11,513 bases of DNA from contig JABGWN010000050.1 in the NCBI GenBank assembly GCA_018645535.1, positions 1 through 11,513 on the forward strand, given 5' to 3'. The notes under the pieces were generated by a model, which was not told the DNA's origin, searched no databases, and was given only the letters and a program-made list of their open reading frames with translations. Shown in pieces: positions 1 through 5,966 of this stretch. The stretch comes from Methanobacteriota archaeon (lineage in GTDB: Archaea > Thermoplasmatota > Poseidoniia > Poseidoniales > Poseidoniaceae). The stretch's first letter is position 1. Every line of letters starts with the position of its first letter. The position numbers were made by a program, and so were the translations under genes.

Positions 1-992
1 AATCCAGACTTCGCAAATGCTTCACCCATTGCAAAGGCAAGAAGACCGATGAGAATGAAGAATGTCCACATCCCAAGCCCAGCGAGTGAACCAATGACCC
101 AAGAAGAGGGCATCTTGGTTTTGAGTTTCCCTTCTTCGATGAGCTCATCTTCTCTCGCCCCGAGACTGAGGTAATAGGAAATAAATCCTGGTAAAACAGG
201 AAATGCACATGGAGAAAAGTAGACGAGAATTGACAGAATCATTCCAAGAACAAAGACTGCCACAAAGGAAGTTGATGGCTCTTCCCAAGCGATTCGATCG
301 GACATTGTAATCGATACATTTCCAGTCAGCGCAGCCTCAAGAGAAGAATCAAACTCACCCCACCCTTCAACTGGAGTCCCAGTAGTTTGTTTTTCAATGA
401 TATAACCCTCAACATCGATGACCATAACGACTGGAATTTGTCCAGCGCCTGCAGTTGTGAAGAGTCTGACAGGGTCGGTTGTGCTGCCGTCATCTAAGGT
501 GGCTGCATCAAGAGAACCGAAACCTGTAGGATACAGTGGGACGGTGTATTCCCCACTTGATTCATTGAGATAACTTACAGATTCTCCGTACCATGACCCG
601 TAACCCAGAATGCGTAAGTTGACGCCATTCTCATCTGCCAATGATTCCCACTCATCCATTTTCTCTTCAATATGCTCTTGGACATAATGACAATTTGAAC
701 AATCATGCGCCATCATATCGAGAATGATCACATCGCCTCGAAGAGAAGAGGTGGTAATTCGACCATTCTCATCTGCAATTTCTGATTCGATTCCAGTTCG
801 ATTCAGGGAATCCATCATAATGTCAGGAATTGGAGCAGGCTCAGCATCTGACTCAAAGATGTCATCAATACTGTCAAACAATGTTAAACCTGCAAAAGCA
901 ATTGTACCAAACATTATCACGGCTACGCCGAAAGCCTTCCACGTTTCAGAACGCTTGAAAACGTCCCAATCTGCTTGTTGGAGGAGGCCCAT
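1..992 (-). CDS. Thioredoxin-like / CcdA (DsbD-like) membrane protein, 3' end cut by window edge
   Basis: This is an open frame on the minus strand from ATG at 992 to the left edge, giving 330 visible residues and no stop. Residues 20-39 form a hydrophobic segment that is likely a signal anchor. They are followed by a thioredoxin-like region with a C-S-N-C redox pair at residues 98 and 101. After about residue 245 comes a membrane segment containing S-P-C-A-F-P-V-L-P-G-F, the signature of CcdA/DsbD electron-transfer proteins, and then a second hydrophobic helix near the cut. CcdA-family proteins carry reducing equivalents from cytoplasmic thioredoxin across the membrane. The fused external thioredoxin would hand them to envelope proteins or to cytochrome c maturation. 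The thioredoxin domain precedes the CcdA part, the reverse of the C-terminal thioredoxin in classical DsbD. No Shine-Dalgarno is evident before the ATG, and the gene lies 46 bp behind the lipoprotein gene. The family call is strong; the precise substrate is unknown. Confidence 0.85.
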   Translation of the reverse strand, partial: MGLLQQADWDVFKRSETWKAFGVAVIMFGTIAFAGLTLFDSIDDIFESDAEPAPIPDIMMDSLNRTGIESEIADENGRITTSSLRGDVIILDMMAHDCSNCHYVQEHIEEKMDEWESLADENGVNLRILGYGSWYGESVSYLNESSGEYTVPLYPTGFGSLDAATLDDGSTTDPVRLFTTAGAGQIPVVMVIDVEGYIIEKQTTGTPVEGWGEFDSSLEAALTGNVSITMSDRIAWEEPSTSFVAVFVLGMILSILVYFSPCAFPVLPGFISYYLSLGAREDELIEEGKLKTKMPSSWVIGSLAGLGMWTFFILIGLLAFAMGEAFAKSG

Positions 993-1017
993 GATAGTTC
1001 CAAATAGTGGATGCAAA

Positions 1018-1034
1018 TGAATCTAATGGATTCA
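1018..1034. repeat. Short inverted repeat TGAATC-N5-GATTCA in the lipoprotein/CcdA gap
   Basis: Perfect 6 bp arms (1018-1023 and 1029-1034) are separated by TAATG. They lie in the 46 bp gap just downstream of the lipoprotein stop codon (1039-1041) and upstream of the CcdA-type gene. The repeat could be a weak hairpin or a protein-binding site. There is no T-run to make it a classical terminator, and a repeat this short may be chance. Confidence 0.25.
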
Positions 1035-1038
1035 CTCA

Positions 1039-2277
1039 TCAGTTTCCGACTGTTACAGGATTCGATTCATAGATGGTATCATCACTCATCGAATCGATGA
1101 GTTTTACCCGTACATAACAAGCAGAAGAGCCATCGCAAAGGTCGTCAAATCCTTCGCTTAGTGTTAGGCTTTCACCAACAGTCCAACTGGTGTCGCCGTC
1201 ATCATTTGAAAGATGGCAACTATTTCCAATGGTTTCTTGTGGATTTGTACACTGCATGTAACCACCATCATTTACGGACAATTGTAAGGTCACCAGTGCC
1301 CAATTCCAATCATCCCCAGAAGTCATTTGAACATAGGCTAAGGTTTCATTCGAGGCACTTGAAAGGCTCGTACCAGCATCAGACACATCAAAATCATACA
1401 TAGAAAAGCCAGGAGCAGTATTTCCTTCAGCAAGACTTGTAGCCCAAATATAGAAAATCAAACTTGCTTGGGAAAAGGATACACCGTTACATTCTGAAGC
1501 GAGAGATTGAATCACACTTTCCGAAAAACTTTCATCGAACGATGCGAATAAATCGATCACGTCTGATGGGATAGTTGAAGCATCTTCGACATCAATTTCC
1601 CCTCCATCTTCCTGAAATTCAATTAATATTTCAGCGGCGTCAGCCATGATAGGATATTGAGGTGCTTTATTCATTGTAATACACGGGAATCCATTTTCTG
1701 AAAAATCACTGCCCTCTGGATAGATAAGGACACCATTGCCATCAGCTGCGAGGTACATTGAAAACTCTTCATGTTCATATGAAGTAATATTGTTTTCAGC
1801 TCCTTCTTCTTCATCTTCGCCCTCTGCACAATCTGCTTCACCATCGTTAACCCAATCCCCAGTAATTACATCTCCCCCATCACAGGTAAAGTAGAACTCA
1901 AGAGAAGCCAACTCAAGATGGATGTATGGGACGTTTGACTCGGATGATAATTCGCTTGTTATCTGAAGATCATCTTCTTCTTCAAGAGGTATTTCTTCAT
2001 ACACACATGTATCATAAACCACACCACTTTCATCATCTGCTTCATCGAGATATTCATTCGCCCCATCAACCGATTCAAAGCAATCTTTCATTTCTAACAA
2101 ATAGATGGTATAGGAATCATCTGCATTCATTTCGACACGCAAACTAAGCAGTAATCCGTAATACATACCATCGAGATCTTGATTTGTGTAAGTTGTTGGT
2201 TCGTTTGAATCATCTAATAATTCGGTACATCCAGCAAGCATCATCGTGCAGGCAAGGAGAATAGCTATCTTCTTCAT
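1039..2277 (-). CDS. Acidic secreted lipoprotein with LDLa-like motif and pilin-like C-terminal domain
   Basis: This 412-residue protein is not recognised as a named family. It starts with a lysine pair and a hydrophobic stretch ending in a lipobox L-A-G-C (residues 14-17), so Cys17 should be lipid-modified and the protein held on the outer face of the cytoplasmic membrane. The mature part is extremely rich in Asp and Glu, as expected for a protein facing salty surroundings. Residues about 131-156 (C132, W142, D145-G146, D149-C150, E153, E155-D-E) resemble a reduced LDL-receptor class A calcium-binding repeat. Residues about 313-412 (a D-W-N-W near 323, W-T-V-G near 365, then alternating beta-strand pattern) recall the beta-rich C-terminal domain of archaeal pilin/archaellin-like proteins. 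Several other cysteines (66, 91, 199, 263, 343, 354, 381, 387) could pair in disulfides. The start is fixed by the signal sequence, with a possible TATA box centred about 26 bp upstream. The function is unknown; the neighbouring CcdA-type redox protein might serve its cysteines. Confidence 0.85.
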   Translation of the reverse strand: MKKIAILLACTMMLAGCTELLDDSNEPTTYTNQDLDGMYYGLLLSLRVEMNADDSYTIYLLEMKDCFESVDGANEYLDEADDESGVVYDTCVYEEIPLEEEDDLQITSELSSESNVPYIHLELASLEFYFTCDGGDVITGDWVNDGEADCAEGEDEEEGAENNITSYEHEEFSMYLAADGNGVLIYPEGSDFSENGFPCITMNKAPQYPIMADAAEILIEFQEDGGEIDVEDASTIPSDVIDLFASFDESFSESVIQSLASECNGVSFSQASLIFYIWATSLAEGNTAPGFSMYDFDVSDAGTSLSSASNETLAYVQMTSGDDWNWALVTLQLSVNDGGYMQCTNPQETIGNSCHLSNDDGDTSWTVGESLTLSEGFDDLCDGSSACYVRVKLIDSMSDDTIYESNPVTVGN

Positions 2278-2300
2278 GAATCCCTGTCATGAATAGAAAG

Positions 2301-2306
2301 GTATAG
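2301..2306 (-). promoter_or_regulatory. Candidate TATA box for the lipoprotein gene
   Basis: The minus strand reads CTATAC here, inside ACTATACC. Its centre is about 26 bp before the lipoprotein ATG at 2277, the spacing expected for an archaeal TATA box serving a leaderless transcript. The match to the TATA consensus is only moderate, and the gene could also be read through from the radical SAM gene 40 bp upstream. Confidence 0.3.
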
Positions 2307-2317
2307 TCCTTCCGTGT

Positions 2318-3403
2318 TCATCGATGTTCATTCAAGTGGACTACAGAGACCTCAAGACGCTCATGTGTAGGATGTACTTCGACCATAAGCACAGGTACTG
2401 AAAGGATCTCTGCAAGTTCCTCTGCAACACTGACTGGCATCTCGATGCGTTGTGTTTGAGCATCATAGCGAAGCCAAGCCGAGTCAATAGCAAGCGTTTC
2501 TCGTAGTTCTTCTACATCGTCACGAGCATCGGAGGGATCAGTTGGAATAGCCCCAAAGAGAATCGTATCGTCATCTGAGAGTTGCTCATATGGGCGTAGT
2601 GTTGCCTCGCCTCGACGACGGAAACGGGCCCTGAGTTGCCCAGCATCTTTGTAAGAAGCAGTACAGAATTTGAGGTGATATGGTTTATCGATAGAGGCTT
2701 CTTTCAAGCGAAGACCAAGTTCAAGAGACCCTTCTGCTGCCGCAGATAGTCCACTTGAGAGATTGAATCCTCGAACATCCATATTTTCTTGATTTCCGAT
2801 TGTAATCTCAAGTTCATTCAAATTAATGAATTGTATTGGTAACTCTGCGAGTTGATCGAGAAGTGAAAACAAAGAGTCCTCTTTATCTGGTTCACAAGGC
2901 AACTCGATTCCAACGTTAATTCCTGCTTCATGAGCTGAACGAATAACATCCTCATACTGGCGAGTGGTCCCGTCAAGTAAGTGAAATCTAAGTTCATCTA
3001 ATCCAGCTTCTGCAAGTTTACCCACCCATTCGTCCTTGAATGGTATTGAGGTGTAGAGATGGATATGATGTTCAGAACCAAAGGCGTTTTTGAGTTGAGA
3101 AACTGCTTCAACTGATCGCTCAGGGTCCAGCATTGGATCACCGCCTGTGATACCTGTGCCAGTTGCTTTCATCGCATGGGCTTCCTCAATGACTTCTTCC
3201 CAAGTACTGCAACGACGCTCATTAGCAAACATGTCGGGAGATTCTCTGCGATTCTCTGAAAGTGGACAATAGTCGCAACCCCAATGACACTTCCCTGTTA
3301 CGAAGAGGACCAGTTTGCGTCCTTGTTGGCACTGTATGCAGCCTTCCGCCTCACCTTCTTCAGCAGGCAAGACCTCTGAAATCATTGGAAGATGAACGAC
3401 CAT
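2318..3403 (-). CDS. Radical SAM protein, COG2108 type (pyruvate formate-lyase-activating-enzyme-like)
   Basis: This 361-residue radical SAM enzyme has the [4Fe-4S]-binding C-x3-C-x2-C motif at Cys39, Cys43 and Cys46, in the context G-K-C-H-W-G-C-D-Y-C-P-L-S-E. G-G-D-P at 87-90 is the SAM-contacting segment. An additional C-I-Q-C pair at residues 22-25 precedes the cluster motif, and a cysteine at 247 lies in K-F-C-T-A-S-Y-K-D-A-G-Q-L-R. This combination is what I recall of the archaeal COG2108 family, related to pyruvate formate-lyase activating enzymes but of unknown reaction. The extra cysteines could bind a second cluster or a metal. The start is supported by a strong Shine-Dalgarno (GGAGG, 7 nt before ATG). 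The gene follows pdxT by 25 bp and precedes the lipoprotein gene by 40 bp, so co-transcription with pdxT is likely. The superfamily is certain; the substrate is unknown. Confidence 0.92.
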   Translation of the reverse strand: MVVHLPMISEVLPAEEGEAEGCIQCQQGRKLVLFVTGKCHWGCDYCPLSENRRESPDMFANERRCSTWEEVIEEAHAMKATGTGITGGDPMLDPERSVEAVSQLKNAFGSEHHIHLYTSIPFKDEWVGKLAEAGLDELRFHLLDGTTRQYEDVIRSAHEAGINVGIELPCEPDKEDSLFSLLDQLAELPIQFINLNELEITIGNQENMDVRGFNLSSGLSAAAEGSLELGLRLKEASIDKPYHLKFCTASYKDAGQLRARFRRRGEATLRPYEQLSDDDTILFGAIPTDPSDARDDVEELRETLAIDSAWLRYDAQTQRIEMPVSVAEELAEILSVPVLMVEVHPTHERLEVSVVHLNEHR

Positions 3404-3410
3404 GTGTAAT

Positions 3411-3415
3411 CCTCC
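3411..3415 (-). promoter_or_regulatory. Strong Shine-Dalgarno of the radical SAM gene
   Basis: The minus strand reads AGGGTGGAGG-ATTACAC-ATG. GGAGG lies 7 nt before the ATG at 3403, which fixes the start codon. This is the clearest ribosome-binding site in the window and fits translation of an internal gene on a polycistronic message. Confidence 0.75.
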
Positions 3416-3428
3416 ACCCTCTTGTTGT

Positions 3429-4121
3429 TCAACTCGTCGGTATTTGATTCACCATTTGTTGCAGAAGCCAAGTATGGAAGCGACGATCACCAGTGAGTTC
3501 TGGATGAAACGTTACAGCACATTTTGAGCCGTCCATGACACCGACAATCTCGTCTCCAAATCGGGCCACTACATCACAAGTCACTGATTTCGAATCAAAT
3601 CGAGGAGCTCGGATAAACACTCCTGGGAACGATGCAGCCGCTTCTTCATTTACCATTGGAGCAACGGCCAAGGGCGTATGTCCAAATTCATCTGCAGTTC
3701 GAGTCACCTTCACATTCGAGGATTCATGGAGAGGTAAGTCAACATCGACTGAGGCTTCGAATGATTGACGTTGTCGACCCCAAGCATTTCGAGAAATTCC
3801 TGCTTGAATAAACGGTAAACGACCTCCATCGGGCATTGCCAATAGGATTGCTCCAGCACAGGTGCCGAGAACAGGCCTGCTAGAATGCTGCTCCATCCAT
3901 GAGTAGATACCGTCGAGAAGGCCTTCCGAGGTTGATGCTTTTCTCATTGCGGTTGATTCACCACCTGGAAGAACAAGCGAATCGATTGTCTCATCGACAT
4001 CGTTAGCCGAACGGAGATAAACAATTTCAACATCAAGTCCTAAATCCATTGCTGAAGCAAGAAGAGCCTCTTCATGCTCATGTCGTGCACCTTGCAACAT
4101 AGCAAGACCAATCCGCAACAT
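3429..4121 (-). CDS. pdxT: Pyridoxal 5'-phosphate synthase glutaminase subunit PdxT
   Basis: This class I glutamine amidotransferase of 230 residues hydrolyses glutamine and passes ammonia to PdxS (Pdx1), which builds PLP from ribose 5-phosphate and glyceraldehyde 3-phosphate. The family landmarks are all present. There is a start-proximal L-Q-G-A (9-12), then L-P-G-G-E-S-T-A-M (51-59). The nucleophile elbow G-T-C-A-G has catalytic Cys88. R-N-A-W-G-R-Q (111-117) and F-I-R-A-P (169-173) follow. The catalytic H-P-E has His206 and Glu208, in F-H-P-E-L-T-G-D. At 230 residues it is somewhat longer than the usual length of about 190-200, with the extra residues spread through the protein. The start at 4121 places the conserved N-terminal strand correctly and has a GGGAG 4 nt upstream. 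The partner pdxS is not in the window. The gene is divergent from a PLP-dependent aminotransferase and heads the minus-strand run into the radical SAM gene. Confidence 0.95.
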   Translation of the reverse strand: MLRIGLAMLQGARHEHEEALLASAMDLGLDVEIVYLRSANDVDETIDSLVLPGGESTAMRKASTSEGLLDGIYSWMEQHSSRPVLGTCAGAILLAMPDGGRLPFIQAGISRNAWGRQRQSFEASVDVDLPLHESSNVKVTRTADEFGHTPLAVAPMVNEEAAASFPGVFIRAPRFDSKSVTCDVVARFGDEIVGVMDGSKCAVTFHPELTGDRRFHTWLLQQMVNQIPTS

Positions 4122-4125
4122 GAAT

Positions 4126-4130
4126 CTCCC
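4126..4130 (-). promoter_or_regulatory. Likely Shine-Dalgarno of pdxT
   Basis: The minus strand reads GGGAG-ATTC-ATG. The purine-rich GGGAG is 4 nt before the pdxT start at 4121, slightly close but usable. It implies a leadered transcript, consistent with a promoter further up in the divergent spacer. Confidence 0.45.
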
Positions 4131-4172
4131 TAGAAGTCCTCTTCTTTAGGACATAGCATCCATGCAAACTCT

Positions 4173-4188
4173 ATTTTAGCGGTAAAAT
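4173..4188. promoter_or_regulatory. Divergent promoter palindrome ATTTTA-GCGG-TAAAAT between pdxT and the aminotransferase
   Basis: A perfect inverted repeat with 6 bp AT-rich arms (4173-4178, 4183-4188) around GCGG lies in the 72 bp spacer between the two divergent start codons. Being symmetric, it offers an archaeal TATA-like element to both strands. With TATA-to-start spacing near 26 bp it would place transcription starts near 4155 (leftward) and 4206 (rightward). That gives a leader of about 34 nt for pdxT and of about 24 nt for the aminotransferase if the aminotransferase starts at 4230. It could alternatively be an operator that shuts both promoters together. The repeat is seen directly; its role is inferred. 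Confidence 0.45.
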
Positions 4189-4193
4189 CATAG

Positions 4194-5414
4194 ATGTTGT
4201 TCAAAAACCGACCGCGTCTGGATTCAATCATGCCCCACGAAGGTGACTGTTTTCTTGTCCCCGGCCCTGTTCGCATGAGTGATGCTTGTTTACAGGCAAT
4301 GGCTACTCCAGTTATGACTGCAAGAGGACCAGAATTTCGTGATGTCATGGCAGATCTGAATGCAGGATTACGTTCCGCATTCAATCTCACACCATCAGAA
4401 CGAACCCGTGGAACACAATCCTGGGCTGGTGAGGATGGATACAAAGTCGTCGCTGTATCTGGAAGTGGCACTGCTGCAATGGAGATGGTTATTGCTAATC
4501 GATTCCGTCCAAACGACAGAGTCCTTGTTCCAACCAATGGGAAATTCGGCGAACGAGTCGCTCAAATATGCAAGCAATACTGCCAAGTGAAACACATCGC
4601 TTATGATTGGGGACGTAGTTTTGATTTTGTGGAATTAGAAGAACAACTCGGTCGTGGAACGTACGAAGCAGTTCTTATTTGCCATAATGAAACAAGTACT
4701 GGAATTACTCAAGATGCTGCATCCTTGGCACAGATGTGTAAGGAATACAATGTAGCATTCATCCTTGATGGGATCACCTCTGTAGGAGGAGCACCTGTAC
4801 ATCCTGCTGAATGGGCAGCAGAAGCAGTGGTAATGGGTGCACAGAAATGTACCGCAGGGCCGAGTGGTATTGCTGCCATTGCAATCAATGAACATTTTAT
4901 CGAACGATTGGAAACCATTCGTAAGCAAGGTGATTCAAATCCCGTTTACTATCTTGATCTTATCTCAGCACTCAAGAAAGGTGATGATGACCAAACGCCA
5001 TGGACGCCTGCTATCAATTTGGCAATGGGTTGGGCTGCAGCTCTACGCGAATTGGAAGAAGAAGGCCTTGAGAACCGTTGGAAGCGTTGTCAGAAACTTG
5101 CAAACGGTGTACGAAATTTATTCACTGACCTCGGCTTCTTGCTTCTTGCAGATGGAGGGCAGCAAAGTGATACGGTAACAGCCATCATGTATCCAGAAGG
5201 AATTGACGATTCATGGCGAAGCATGCTCAAGGAAAAGTACGACACACAAGTCATCGGGGCACAAGACCACTTGAAGGGTAAAATGTTCAGAGTTGGAAGT
5301 ATGGGTACAACAACTGTCGAAGAAATGGTGGAAGGGTGCAAAAGAATGATTGATTGCTTCAATGAAATGGGACTATCGCTTCCAAACGTTGATGTTGCAC
5401 CGTACTTTGCCTAA
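4194..5414 (+). CDS. Class V PLP-dependent aminotransferase (alanine/serine-glyoxylate or serine-pyruvate type)
   Basis: This fold-type I, class V aminotransferase has 406 residues in the longest frame. It has the family's N-terminal L-V-P-G-P-V (21-26) and R-G-P-E-F (44-48), then the phosphate-binding S-G-S-G-T (89-93) and H-N-E-T-S-T-G (164-170). Asp192 in the L-D-G-I-T-S motif should contact the pyridine nitrogen. Lys218 in G-A-Q-K-C-T-A-G-P-S-G should form the Schiff base with PLP. Relatives transfer amino groups among alanine, serine and glyoxylate or pyruvate; some act as 2-aminoethylphosphonate or purine-catabolism aminotransferases, so the substrate cannot be fixed here. The coordinates give the longest frame. 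Met13 at 4230 may be the true start, since the family usually begins close to P-G-P-V and the upstream AT palindrome lies too near 4194 to be its TATA box. nadM follows after 3 bp, so the two are almost certainly co-transcribed. Divergent pdxT makes a component of the enzyme that supplies its cofactor. Confidence 0.92.
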   Translation: MLFKNRPRLDSIMPHEGDCFLVPGPVRMSDACLQAMATPVMTARGPEFRDVMADLNAGLRSAFNLTPSERTRGTQSWAGEDGYKVVAVSGSGTAAMEMVIANRFRPNDRVLVPTNGKFGERVAQICKQYCQVKHIAYDWGRSFDFVELEEQLGRGTYEAVLICHNETSTGITQDAASLAQMCKEYNVAFILDGITSVGGAPVHPAEWAAEAVVMGAQKCTAGPSGIAAIAINEHFIERLETIRKQGDSNPVYYLDLISALKKGDDDQTPWTPAINLAMGWAAALRELEEEGLENRWKRCQKLANGVRNLFTDLGFLLLADGGQQSDTVTAIMYPEGIDDSWRSMLKEKYDTQVIGAQDHLKGKMFRVGSMGTTTVEEMVEGCKRMIDCFNEMGLSLPNVDVAPYFA

Positions 5415-5417
5415 ATC

Positions 5418-5966
5418 ATGGGGAAAGGAATTGTTCTAGGACGGTTCCAGCCATTCCATAATGGACATGAACATCTCGTTCTTGAAGCTCTTGAACAATT
5501 TCAAGAAGTTACAATTGCAGTAGGATCATCTCAAGAAGAATGGACTACAAACAACCCATTCTCTTTCAAGGAACGTCAATCCATGATTGAAGCATGGGTA
5601 ATTGAAAAAGGGTTGAGTGAACGGATTATGATTGTTGGTATTGAAGACATTAACGACCCACCCAACTGGGTTGAGCATGCGTCAAAGGCTCATGGAATTG
5701 GAACATTGATTACGTCCGACAAACCCACAAAAGATCTTTATGAATCTGAAGAATTTCCAATTAATTGGATTGATTTACATGAACGAGAACAATTTGAAGG
5801 GTGGAGAGTTCGCCAATCTTGCATGATGCTTTCAACTGTTTACGATGATGAGGCAACACGGTCCGTGCTCACCCCAAGCGTACCAAGTGCAATCATCGAA
5901 TGGTTGATTACGAACGATGCACTTTACCGTTTCTTACAACTGAATGCAGGTCCGCATGCAGGCTGA
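5418..5966 (+). CDS. nadM: Archaeal-type nicotinamide-nucleotide adenylyltransferase NadM
   Basis: This 182-residue nucleotidyltransferase makes NAD from NMN and ATP. Its N-terminus carries G-R-F-Q-P-F-H-N-G-H (8-17) with the H-x-G-H signature (His14, His17) that binds ATP phosphates. N-P-F-S-F-K-E-R (46-53) and a following M-I match the archaeal NMN adenylyltransferase pattern. The length is normal for the archaeal family (about 170-185). The late motif that usually reads G-T-x-I-R appears here as G-W-R-V-R (128-132), so the conserved Thr is replaced by Trp. The start ATG comes 3 bp after the aminotransferase stop and has no evident Shine-Dalgarno, suggesting coupled translation. The stop codon (5964-5966) directly abuts the grpE stop on the other strand. 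NMN specificity rather than nicotinate mononucleotide is by family. Overall assignment is strong. Confidence 0.9.
   Translation: MGKGIVLGRFQPFHNGHEHLVLEALEQFQEVTIAVGSSQEEWTTNNPFSFKERQSMIEAWVIEKGLSERIMIVGIEDINDPPNWVEHASKAHGIGTLITSDKPTKDLYESEEFPINWIDLHEREQFEGWRVRQSCMMLSTVYDDEATRSVLTPSVPSAIIEWLITNDALYRFLQLNAGPHAG

Noticed and set aside
724..1020. Plus-strand open frame of 98 codons
   Set aside because: It lies antisense to the start of the Trx-CcdA gene, which has clear CxxC and S-P-C-A-F-P motifs; the plus-strand product has no recognisable feature.
1018..1034. Inverted repeat as a rho-independent-style terminator after the lipoprotein gene
   Set aside because: The arms are only 6 bp, AT-rich and without a following T-run; kept only as a low-confidence repeat.
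4130..4537. Minus-strand open frame of 135 codons upstream of pdxT
   Set aside because: It is antisense to the 5' part of the aminotransferase, whose conserved motifs fill this region. It would also occupy the divergent promoter, and its product shows no family features.
4837..5178. Plus-strand open frame of 113 codons
   Set aside because: It is an off-frame shadow inside the aminotransferase, which is intact across the region.
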